From an uncultured bacterium (lineage in GTDB: Bacteria; Cyanobacteriota; Vampirovibrionia; Gastranaerophilales; Gastranaerophilaceae), in assembly GCA_949294335.1 (NCBI GenBank), contig CASFGO010000013.1:1-64000 (forward strand): a stretch of DNA of 64,000 nt, given 5' to 3'. Under the pieces are notes generated by a model, which saw only the letters and a program-made list of their open reading frames with translations, ran no database searches and had not been told where the DNA came from. The position numbers were made by a program, and so were the translations under genes. This document shows, piece after piece, positions 44,129 to 51,486 of this stretch (within the stretch, counting starts at the first letter, position 1; every line of letters starts with the position of its first letter).

Positions 44129-44301
44129 AAATAATCTCCTAACTATTCTACTCAAATATATTATCAACTGAATTTTATAAAAAATCAACTGATTTAAATA
44201 CTAGGCAATAATTAGCTAGTTGAGGGATGTAAATTTTTATTACATTTCGTGAAATTCATCCAAAAATAAGTTATAATAATAAAGTAGATTCAATTAAAGG
44301 A

Positions 44302-45366
44302 TTGTGTGTGTATATATCATCAGTGATGTTAGGATTTCCTGTTAAGAATCTTACTCCTATAAATAATAGGAATGTAAGTCAACCAATAACCCCTAAGTTA
44401 AAACAGGATACATTTATAAAAAGTTCGCAGGTAAATTTTGGTTCTGCGACATCTCAAAGTGCACCATTAAAAAAACTAAGGAATATGATTGATCCATATA
44501 GTGGAATAACAATGCTTTCATCAGATGAGTTATCAATGGCAGAAAAAACTCTTGATAAATGCCACGATGCACAAAGTTCAGTAAAAGTTCTTTCTCGATA
44601 TACAAAAAATATGCTTCCTGTTGAAAAAGAAATGTTTGAAATTTTTAAAGAATATTCAAAGCAGAATCCGAATGGAAACTTTGTAGACTGTTTAAATAGT
44701 CTACGTCCGAAAGCACACAAAAAATTAATGTTAGAAGAATTTGATGTCCTAGATAAGGTTGATGATATGTCAAGAAATGCATCACCTGATTTAGCTTTGG
44801 CTGTAAGACATAAAACAACTAAATGTAGAGATGTCATTCTTACTGATAACCCTATGAAACCATTTAAAAGAAAAACATTAATTACTTCATTAGATGAAAT
44901 TATTCCAACTAAAAAAGAACAAAAACTATTTGAAAATCTTAAAGAACAAGTAGAATATTTACCAACATCAGGCACAAGTAAAAATGCGTTTATTGTAAAA
45001 TACACAGATACAGCTAGACCAAGAACACACGAAGAAATAGCAAAAAGACTATTAAGATCATCTCTTCAAACTGCAGAACACATACACCCTGATTCATTAG
45101 GAGGTGCAAATTCTTTAAGAAACTTTATTTTAACTTCTGCAGGTAGAAATTCTGAAAGAGGTAATATGCCATTGCCTAAATTTATTCAAAAATACCCAGA
45201 TATCCCTAAATATATGCAAACTCATGCAGAACAAATTATTGATAATATCAATAATGGCAAATTACAAGGATATGAAGATTATCCATTTAAACTTAAGAAA
45301 ACATTATATAAAGAATCCAAAGGACTAATTGATTTAGATTTATCAAACTATTCCGTAGAAAATTAA
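44302..45366 (+). CDS. HNH-like nuclease domain protein, paralogue 2, FGS motif
   Basis: 354 residues, GTG start after AAAGGA. A disordered leader ends at F46-G47-S48. The rest aligns end to end with the protein at 5436-6479: LKKLRNMIDPYSGI, NMLPVEKEMFEIFKEY, LPTSGTSKNAFIVKY, and the HNH-like core E259-H260-I-H-P-D-x-L-G-G-A-N-S-x-x-N-F followed by R-N-S-E-R-G-N-M. Both paralogues keep the core His and Asn, which argues for catalysis, probably on DNA or RNA. The two differ most at the N-terminus, where only this one shows the tag. Confidence 0.75.
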   Translation: MCVYISSVMLGFPVKNLTPINNRNVSQPITPKLKQDTFIKSSQVNFGSATSQSAPLKKLRNMIDPYSGITMLSSDELSMAEKTLDKCHDAQSSVKVLSRYTKNMLPVEKEMFEIFKEYSKQNPNGNFVDCLNSLRPKAHKKLMLEEFDVLDKVDDMSRNASPDLALAVRHKTTKCRDVILTDNPMKPFKRKTLITSLDEIIPTKKEQKLFENLKEQVEYLPTSGTSKNAFIVKYTDTARPRTHEEIAKRLLRSSLQTAEHIHPDSLGGANSLRNFILTSAGRNSERGNMPLPKFIQKYPDIPKYMQTHAEQIIDNINNGKLQGYEDYPFKLKKTLYKESKGLIDLDLSNYSVEN

Positions 45367-45387
45367 AAGTATCATAGCATATTTTTA

Positions 45388-45396
45388 TGTTAATAT
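45388..45396 (+). promoter_or_regulatory. Extended -10 (TGt-TAATAT) for the leaderless SulP gene
   Basis: TG at 45388-45389 and TAATAT at 45391-45396, six T residues, then ATG at 45403. No Shine-Dalgarno. Confidence 0.55.
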
Positions 45397-45402
45397 TTTT
45401 TT

Positions 45403-47007
45403 ATGAATCTAAAAGCTAAATTAAATATATTAATTGGAGATTTGTTTGGCGGAATAAATTCTGCAATTATAACATTACCACAAGCTTTAGCTTTTGGCGT
45501 CGCAACAGGCTTTGGAGCTAGTGCAGGACTATGGGGTGCAATAATTCTATGTTTTATTGCGGGAATTTTAGGACCTAAAATTCCAATCGTATCTGGAACA
45601 ACCGGACCTGTTGCAATTGTTATTGCTGCAATGATGACTGCTATTGGCTTTGATATTAAGGCTGCTATAACAATCATGCTTATGGCTGGTTTATTTCAAC
45701 TTTTAGCATCACTAACAAATATTGCAAATATTGTTAAATATGTTCCATACCCTGTTATATCAGGCTTTATGAATGGAGTAGGAATAATAATTATTATATT
45801 ACAACTTAATCCTTTAATGGGACATAAATCTTTATCTTCTACATTTGATACTATTATTAATATTCATAATTCTTTTAATACTGCAAATATTGATGCATTA
45901 TTAATTGGAGGTTTAACATTATTATTAGTTTTTGGGATTCCTAAAAAAATTAATAAAATCATTCCATCTCAAATTTTAGCTTTAGTTATTTGTACGTTTT
46001 TATCAATAAAAATTGGATTAAATCTTGATAGAATATCAGAAGTATCTGTTGCATTCCCTAAATTGTTTTTACCATATCTTGATGTTAATCATATAATTGA
46101 TTTTATCCCATATGCATTAACATTAGCTGTTGTGTTTTCAGCAGAATCATTATTAACTGGTCTTGTATCTGATTCTATAATGAAAACTAAAAGCAACCCT
46201 AAGAACATATTATCAGCAATTGGTATTGGGAATATGGTTTGTTCTTTGACGGCTTCACTTGGTGGTTCTGCTGCTACAATGAGAACTGTTGCAGCATTAA
46301 ATGCTGGTTCTTCAACTAAAATTACTACTTTAATTAATCCTTTAATATTGATTATATTATTATATAAATGTTCAGGATTTGTTGCTCAAATTCCTTTAGC
46401 TGTCTTAGCCGCTATTTTAATTAAAATTGGATATGATATTCTTGATATGAAATTTATTAAAGTCTTAAAATACGCACCTAAAGATGATTTATATATATTA
46501 TTTTTAGTATTCTTTTTGACAGTATTTTATAATTTAATTTTTGCAGTAGGAGCAGGAATAACATTAGCAGCATTACTTTATGCTAAAAGAGTTGCAGATA
46601 AAACTAAAACTATTCATAAAAAAGTATATGATGCTGATATTATGCAAATGGAAAGAATACTAGAAAGAAATTATAAACATAAAATAAGAGTTGTGCATAT
46701 TGAAGGTCAATTTTTCTTTGGCTCTGCAACACAATTAATATCTCATTTTGATGATGTTCTTGGTACAGAATACTTGATTATAAATTATGACGGGGATGAC
46801 TTATTAGATATTTCAGCTGTTTTTGCATTAGAAGATATTATTGTAAGACTTAAATCTCAACATATTAATGTAATATTAGTTTCTAACAAAGATGTTGTCC
46901 AACAATTAGATTCATTATCTATTTTAAATCAAATTGGTAGAGATAATATATTTTATGATGAAAATTCTGCAATTACATACGCAAAAAATAAATTAAAATA
47001 TTCTTAA
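45403..47007 (+). CDS. SulP-family anion transporter with STAS domain
   Basis: 534 residues. About 10-12 membrane segments occupy 1-400 with SulP signatures (GGINSAIITLPQALAFGVATG, PIVSGTTGPVAIVI, YVPYPVISGFMNGVG). A cytoplasmic STAS domain follows (about 420-534: IRVVHIEGQFFFGSATQL and DISAVFALEDI). SulP proteins carry sulfate, bicarbonate or dicarboxylates; the substrate is not evident. It looks leaderless. Its end overlaps the convergent FKA-protein gene by 4 nt. Confidence 0.92.
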   Translation: MNLKAKLNILIGDLFGGINSAIITLPQALAFGVATGFGASAGLWGAIILCFIAGILGPKIPIVSGTTGPVAIVIAAMMTAIGFDIKAAITIMLMAGLFQLLASLTNIANIVKYVPYPVISGFMNGVGIIIIILQLNPLMGHKSLSSTFDTIINIHNSFNTANIDALLIGGLTLLLVFGIPKKINKIIPSQILALVICTFLSIKIGLNLDRISEVSVAFPKLFLPYLDVNHIIDFIPYALTLAVVFSAESLLTGLVSDSIMKTKSNPKNILSAIGIGNMVCSLTASLGGSAATMRTVAALNAGSSTKITTLINPLILIILLYKCSGFVAQIPLAVLAAILIKIGYDILDMKFIKVLKYAPKDDLYILFLVFFLTVFYNLIFAVGAGITLAALLYAKRVADKTKTIHKKVYDADIMQMERILERNYKHKIRVVHIEGQFFFGSATQLISHFDDVLGTEYLIINYDGDDLLDISAVFALEDIIVRLKSQHINVILVSNKDVVQQLDSLSILNQIGRDNIFYDENSAITYAKNKLKYS

Positions 47008-47678
47008 ACAAATAAATTTTGAACAGGATCTTTTAGTAAAGAATGCATTGCAATTTTATGTTCACCCTTACTATTTGAAACAATAAAATAAGATAATACT
47101 TTAGAACTTTTTCCAGTATTTGGTTTTGTTCTTTCATTTTTTATCGAAAGAATATTTTTTTCATTAGGATAATTTTTTTCTATATCTTTTAGTACTGAAA
47201 GAATTCTTTTTGTTGGGTTATTACCTTTTTTCAATGAATCAATAAAATGATTAGGTAAATTCTCGATAAAATCTTTATTCTCTAAATTTTTTGATTTATT
47301 TATGTGTTTTTTTATTTGTTTTACTTCTTTTCTTGTTATTTCAGTATTTACAATTGCTTGTTTAATGTTTGAAACAAAACGAGTTGCAAAATTTTCATCT
47401 GTTGCAATTTTTCTTGCTGAACGCTCAGGAATAACGGAACTAATTTTTCCTGACTTATCTTTTACTGTTGTTATAAGATTTAATTGATTATTATCAAGTC
47501 TAGGATTAATAACAACTGAAGATTTTTGTTTCATTACAGATAATGAATCTACCTGTTTGATAACTTTTTTTAATTCTGCTTTTGTTTGTTTATCAAAATA
47601 TTTGTCAAATAATAAATTTTCTTTAATTTTAAATTTATTAGTCTGAATATTTGCTTTAAATGAAATATTATTATCCAT
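47004..47678 (-). CDS. FKA-motif protein behind rfbA, unknown
   Basis: 224 residues, beginning MDNNISFKA with F7-K8-A9. The middle is basic and helical (KEVKQIKKHINKSKN). Strand-rich segments follow (VVINPRLDNNQLNLITTVKDKSG earlier, VLSYFIVSNSKGEHKIAMHSLL late). No family recognised, no signal peptide. The ATG is one base after the rfbA stop, so this accessory-type gene is translated from the dTDP-rhamnose message. That is an odd pairing that may reveal a surface-related role. Confidence 0.7.
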   Translation of the reverse strand: MDNNISFKANIQTNKFKIKENLLFDKYFDKQTKAELKKVIKQVDSLSVMKQKSSVVINPRLDNNQLNLITTVKDKSGKISSVIPERSARKIATDENFATRFVSNIKQAIVNTEITRKEVKQIKKHINKSKNLENKDFIENLPNHFIDSLKKGNNPTKRILSVLKDIEKNYPNEKNILSIKNERTKPNTGKSSKVLSYFIVSNSKGEHKIAMHSLLKDPVQNLFV

Positions 47679-47679
47679 A

Positions 47680-48552
47680 TTATTTTACCAATTTACTTAT
47701 ATAATTGTAATATTCATTGCCTTTAATATTTTCAATATTTTTTACAATTTCTTCTTTAGATAAAAAGCCCATTCTGTATGCAATTTCTTCTAAACAAGCA
47801 ATTTTAATTCCTTGATTTTCTTCAATGGTTTGAATATATAAACTCGCTTGCAATAATGAATGATGAGTTCCAGTATCTAACCAAGCAAAACCTCGACCTA
47901 ATTTATTTACTAATAATTTATTTTGTTCTAAATAAATTTTATTAAGGTCAGTAATTTCATACTCCCCTCTTGCTGAAGGTTTTAATTTTTTTGCATATTC
48001 AACAACTTTATTGTCATAAAAATATAAACCTGTTACAGCATAATCAGATTTAGGATTTTGAGGTTTTTCTTCAATAGATATTACTTTATTATTGTTATCA
48101 AATTCTACAACCCCGAATCTTTGAGGATCTTTTACTTGATATCCAAATACTGCTGCACCACCTTCTTTTTCGATTTTTTTAATAGTTGACTGAAGCATTC
48201 CTGAAAAACCTTGTCCATAGAAAATATTATCGCCTAAAACAAGAGCTGCACAATCATCTCCAATAAATTCTTCACCTAGCACAAAAGCTTGTGCTAAACC
48301 ATCAGGAGCTGGCTGTTCTTTATATTGAAAATTAAGTCCAAATTGAGAACCATCTTTTAATAATTTTTTAAAATTTGGTAAATCTTGAGGTGTAGAAATA
48401 ATTAAAATATCTTTTATTCCTGCAAGCATTAAAACAGATATTGGATGATATATCATCGGCTTATCATAAACAGGTAATAACTGTTTTGAAACAACCATTG
48501 TACTAGGATAGAGCCTTGTACCTGCTCCTCCTGCAAGAATAATTCCTTTCAT
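47680..48552 (-). CDS. rfbA: Glucose-1-phosphate thymidylyltransferase
   Basis: 290 residues. The nucleotide-binding start [37 protein letters not shown], then [45 protein letters not shown] and [16 protein letters not shown] identify RfbA/RmlA. It makes dTDP-glucose, first step of the dTDP-rhamnose pathway. The start overlaps the rfbB stop (TAATG). Confidence 0.97.
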   Translation of the reverse strand: MKGIILAGGAGTRLYPSTMVVSKQLLPVYDKPMIYHPISVLMLAGIKDILIISTPQDLPNFKKLLKDGSQFGLNFQYKEQPAPDGLAQAFVLGEEFIGDDCAALVLGDNIFYGQGFSGMLQSTIKKIEKEGGAAVFGYQVKDPQRFGVVEFDNNNKVISIEEKPQNPKSDYAVTGLYFYDNKVVEYAKKLKPSARGEYEITDLNKIYLEQNKLLVNKLGRGFAWLDTGTHHSLLQASLYIQTIEENQGIKIACLEEIAYRMGFLSKEEIVKNIENIKGNEYYNYISKLVK

Positions 48553-49532
48553 TATACTAAACTCACTTTCTTAGCTTCGATTGATTTTATCCAGTCTTGA
48601 TTGTTTAAATACCAATCTATTGTAATTTTTATACCTTCTTCAAATGTTAAAGATGGTTTCCAACCTAATTCAGATGTTATTTTATCATTAGAAATAGCAT
48701 ATCTTCTATCATGACCTAATCTATCTTCAACATATTTTATAGATGATTCGTCTTTACCCATTGCATCTAAAATTAAATGAGTAATTTCCATATTTGTTTT
48801 TTCATTGTGCCCACCAATATTATAAACTTCTCCAATTTTTCCTTTATGAAGAACAACATCAATTGCTTCACAATGATCATAAACATATAACCAATCTCTT
48901 ACATTTAATCCATCTCCATATACAGGAACTTTTTCACCTTTAAGTAACTGAGAAATAAAGAATGGAATAAGTTTTTCTGGATATTGATATGGACCATAGT
49001 TATTAGAGCATCTTGTATTAAGAACTGGTAGTTTGTATGTTTCATAATAAGCTCTAGTTAACATATCAGCGCTAGCTTTTGATGCAGAATAAGGACTGTT
49101 AGGAGCTAATGGAGTTGTTTCATAAAAATATCCTGTCTTCCCTAGAGTTCCATATACTTCATCAGTTGAAACTTGTAAATATCTATCAATTCCTAGTTCT
49201 TTAGATGCTTGTAATAAATTTAATGTTCCTTGAACATTTGTTTCTATGAAAATTTCAGGGTTAGTAATTGAACGATCTACATGAGATTCTGCTGCAAAAT
49301 TGACAACACAATCACATTCTGCAATTAAATCTCGTACTAATTTTTTATTACAAATGTTGCCATGTACAAATCTGTAGTTTGGATTGTTTTCTATATCTTT
49401 AAGATTATCAATATTCCCTGCATATGTTAGAGCATCAAGATTAATAATTTGATAATCTTCATGTTTATTTAACATGTGCCTTACAAAACAACTACCAATA
49501 AAACCTGCGCCACCTGTTACTAATATTTTCAT
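48552..49532 (-). CDS. rfbB: dTDP-glucose 4,6-dehydratase
   Basis: About 326 residues. NAD site [32 protein letters not shown]; catalytic S-T-D-E-V-Y-G and [35 protein letters not shown]. It makes dTDP-4-keto-6-deoxyglucose. I start at 49532 because AAAGGGG stands just ahead and homology starts there; an in-frame ATG eight codons upstream lacks a ribosome site. Confidence 0.97.
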   Translation of the reverse strand: MKILVTGGAGFIGSCFVRHMLNKHEDYQIINLDALTYAGNIDNLKDIENNPNYRFVHGNICNKKLVRDLIAECDCVVNFAAESHVDRSITNPEIFIETNVQGTLNLLQASKELGIDRYLQVSTDEVYGTLGKTGYFYETTPLAPNSPYSASKASADMLTRAYYETYKLPVLNTRCSNNYGPYQYPEKLIPFFISQLLKGEKVPVYGDGLNVRDWLYVYDHCEAIDVVLHKGKIGEVYNIGGHNEKTNMEITHLILDAMGKDESSIKYVEDRLGHDRRYAISNDKITSELGWKPSLTFEEGIKITIDWYLNNQDWIKSIEAKKVSLV

Positions 49533-49548
49533 ACAAACCCCTTTATAT

Positions 49549-50094
49549 TTAGTCAAATAATTCTTTTAATGTTTTTTGTTTGGTATCTTTTTCGCTTAAA
49601 ATAGGTTCAAAATCAATTTCCCAATCTATATTTATATCTTTATCATTCCATATAATACCACAATCTGCTTGAGGAGCATATTCTCCACTTGCTTTATATA
49701 ACAGCTCTGCTTCATCTGATAATACAACAAAACCATGAGCGAAACCTTCTGGAATAAATAACATATATTTATTTTCTTCTGATAGTTCAACTTTTACATA
49801 CTGTCCAAATGTTCTTGATTCTGGTCTTATATCAACGGCAACATCGTATATACGACCTCTTGAACACCTTACTAACTTAGCTTGGCCATATGGTGCTTTT
49901 TGGAAATGTAGCCCTCTTAAAACATGAGCCGTTGATTTTGAGTGATTATCTTGATTAAATTCAACTTTTATACCATTTTCAAAAAATTCAGATTTTTTAT
50001 ATGATTCCATAAAAAATCCTCTGATATCACCATATACTCTTGGTTTAACTAAAATTACATCTTCAATATTTTGTTTAATAAATTCAAAACTCAT
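49549..50094 (-). CDS. rfbC: dTDP-4-dehydrorhamnose 3,5-epimerase
   Basis: 181 residues. Cupin fold with VYGDIRGFFMESYKKSEF, FNQDNHSKSTAHVLRGLHFQKAP (catalytic His), DVAVDIRPES and FIPEGFAHGFVVLSDEAE. It forms dTDP-4-keto-rhamnose. The start at 50094 follows AAAGGG; upstream in-frame ATGs lack one. First gene of rfbC-rfbB-rfbA; the final reductase rfbD is not in this window. Confidence 0.95.
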   Translation of the reverse strand: MSFEFIKQNIEDVILVKPRVYGDIRGFFMESYKKSEFFENGIKVEFNQDNHSKSTAHVLRGLHFQKAPYGQAKLVRCSRGRIYDVAVDIRPESRTFGQYVKVELSEENKYMLFIPEGFAHGFVVLSDEAELLYKASGEYAPQADCGIIWNDKDINIDWEIDFEPILSEKDTKQKTLKELFD

Positions 50095-50177
50095 ACATAG
50101 TACCCTTTTAATATAATTCATTATATCATTAATCAAACAGAATTTTTACTTTGTATATTTATTCTTTACATATTTAT

Positions 50178-50186
50178 TGGTATAAT
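50178..50186 (+). promoter_or_regulatory. Extended -10 (TGg-TATAAT) for a leaderless gene
   Basis: TG at 50178-50179 and TATAAT at 50181-50186, six bases, then ATG at 50193. No Shine-Dalgarno. The box has the same nine bases as that before the amidase. Confidence 0.65.
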
Positions 50187-50192
50187 TTAAAA

Positions 50193-50795
50193 ATGGTAGT
50201 ATCGTATGAAGATATAAAAAAATATGAGTTATATTTAGCTTATTTAGAAAAAAAATTAGGAGCTTTTTTTGAAGAACAATCTCCTTATATTTTTTGTAAA
50301 GAAGGATGTTCATATTGCTGTGAAAAAGGAGAATATCCTTTTACAGAAATAGAATTTGCATATTTGATGCTAGGAACTAGATTTTTAAACAAAGAGACTT
50401 TCAATCAAATAGAAAAAAATATGCTTGAAGTAAAAAATGCTAAAAAAGAACATTCTGGAGATAAAAAATTCATGTATAAATGCCCTTTTTTAATAGATAA
50501 AAAATGTTCTTTGTATAAATATAGAGGTATTATTTGTAGAACACATGGTTTGGCTTTTTTTAGTAAAGAAAATAAACTATTAGTACCAGCCTGTGTTGAT
50601 AGAGGACTAAATTATTCCAATGTTTATGACTTTGAAAATAAAACTATTTCAGATGAAAAATTTGAAAAATCAGGGATAAAACAAGAACCACTTGCCCACA
50701 ATGTTGGAATGCATTTTATGACCAATAATTCTTTTCTTGATTCTATAGATTTAAAATTTGGTGAAATTAAACCAATGATTGATTGGTTTAAATAG
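50193..50795 (+). CDS. YkgJ-family CxxCC metal-binding protein
   Basis: 200 residues. The family pattern is clear: FCKEGCSYCCEKGEYPFTEIEFAYL (C-x3-C-x2-CC), then YKCPFLIDKKCSLYKYRGIICRTHG. Proteins with this arrangement of about eight Cys bind zinc or iron; their role is unknown. The start at 50193 is set by the extended -10 six bases ahead; an earlier in-frame ATG at 50151 lies upstream of that box and has no ribosome site. Confidence 0.87.
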   Translation: MVVSYEDIKKYELYLAYLEKKLGAFFEEQSPYIFCKEGCSYCCEKGEYPFTEIEFAYLMLGTRFLNKETFNQIEKNMLEVKNAKKEHSGDKKFMYKCPFLIDKKCSLYKYRGIICRTHGLAFFSKENKLLVPACVDRGLNYSNVYDFENKTISDEKFEKSGIKQEPLAHNVGMHFMTNNSFLDSIDLKFGEIKPMIDWFK

Positions 50796-50829
50796 CAACT
50801 TTTTTTTTTACATTTATTATATAAATATA

Positions 50830-51429
50830 ATGTTTTCAATTTCATTACACAAATTATTTAGAAAATCTACCTCTAAAACAATAAGAAATATTACAGAGAT
50901 TAAACCTGATAATAGGATTAATCCACTGCAAGCTGAATTTAAATCTACAAAAGATTTATTTGCGTATGCCAAAAAAAGATGTTTAGATGCTTTAAATCAA
51001 CCTATACCATATGAACATACTCTAATTGTAGACACAAAAAAAAATAAAGTTATTGCAGAGTATGTAGGTAATTCTCAAAAGTGTAAAATTGAAGATTTAA
51101 ATTCCTTAGATTTAGATAAAAAAAATACTACGATTATTCATGGACATCCAGAAAATTATCCAATAAGTATTCCTGATATCAAAACATTAATTAATAGTGG
51201 AATAAATAAAGTAATAGCATTTAATACTAAAGGTGAATTTTCACTTGTTGCTAAACAAAGTGAATTAACACCTGAATATTTAAAACATCTACAAAGTATG
51301 GCAAATGAAACTTATGTCGAACGAATGGTTCATAATGATTTTTATAAATCATACTTAGATTATAATTTAAGAACACACATTCCATTAATGGGTTTAAGAT
51401 ATGTATCTAATTATACTTTTTTAAAATAA
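50830..51429 (+). CDS. Putative JAMM/MPN-like metalloprotease-fold protein
   Basis: About 199 residues. A basic N-terminus contains A-E-F-K-S at about residue 37, similar to but later than the FKG tags. The core has strands (HTLIVDTKKNKVIAEYVG) with a possible catalytic Glu, then H104-G-H106-P, S113 and D116. That resembles the JAMM signature H-x-H-P-x(n)-S-x2-D, with one residue fewer before the Ser, and a strand KVIAFNTKGEFSLVA follows. Related domains are deubiquitinase-like proteases or phage-type toxins. No signal peptide. TATATA lies 6 nt before the ATG. Confidence 0.5.
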   Translation: MFSISLHKLFRKSTSKTIRNITEIKPDNRINPLQAEFKSTKDLFAYAKKRCLDALNQPIPYEHTLIVDTKKNKVIAEYVGNSQKCKIEDLNSLDLDKKNTTIIHGHPENYPISIPDIKTLINSGINKVIAFNTKGEFSLVAKQSELTPEYLKHLQSMANETYVERMVHNDFYKSYLDYNLRTHIPLMGLRYVSNYTFLK

Positions 51430-51468
51430 ATAGCGAGTGAAAAGTTTATTTTCCACTCGCTATTTTAT
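51428..51468. terminator. Bidirectional terminator
   Basis: A 12-bp stem (51428-51439 and 51454-51465) between the JAMM-like gene and the convergent PFOR gene, with A and T runs. Confidence 0.9.
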
Positions 51469-51486
51469 ATTAATGAACTTTATAAA

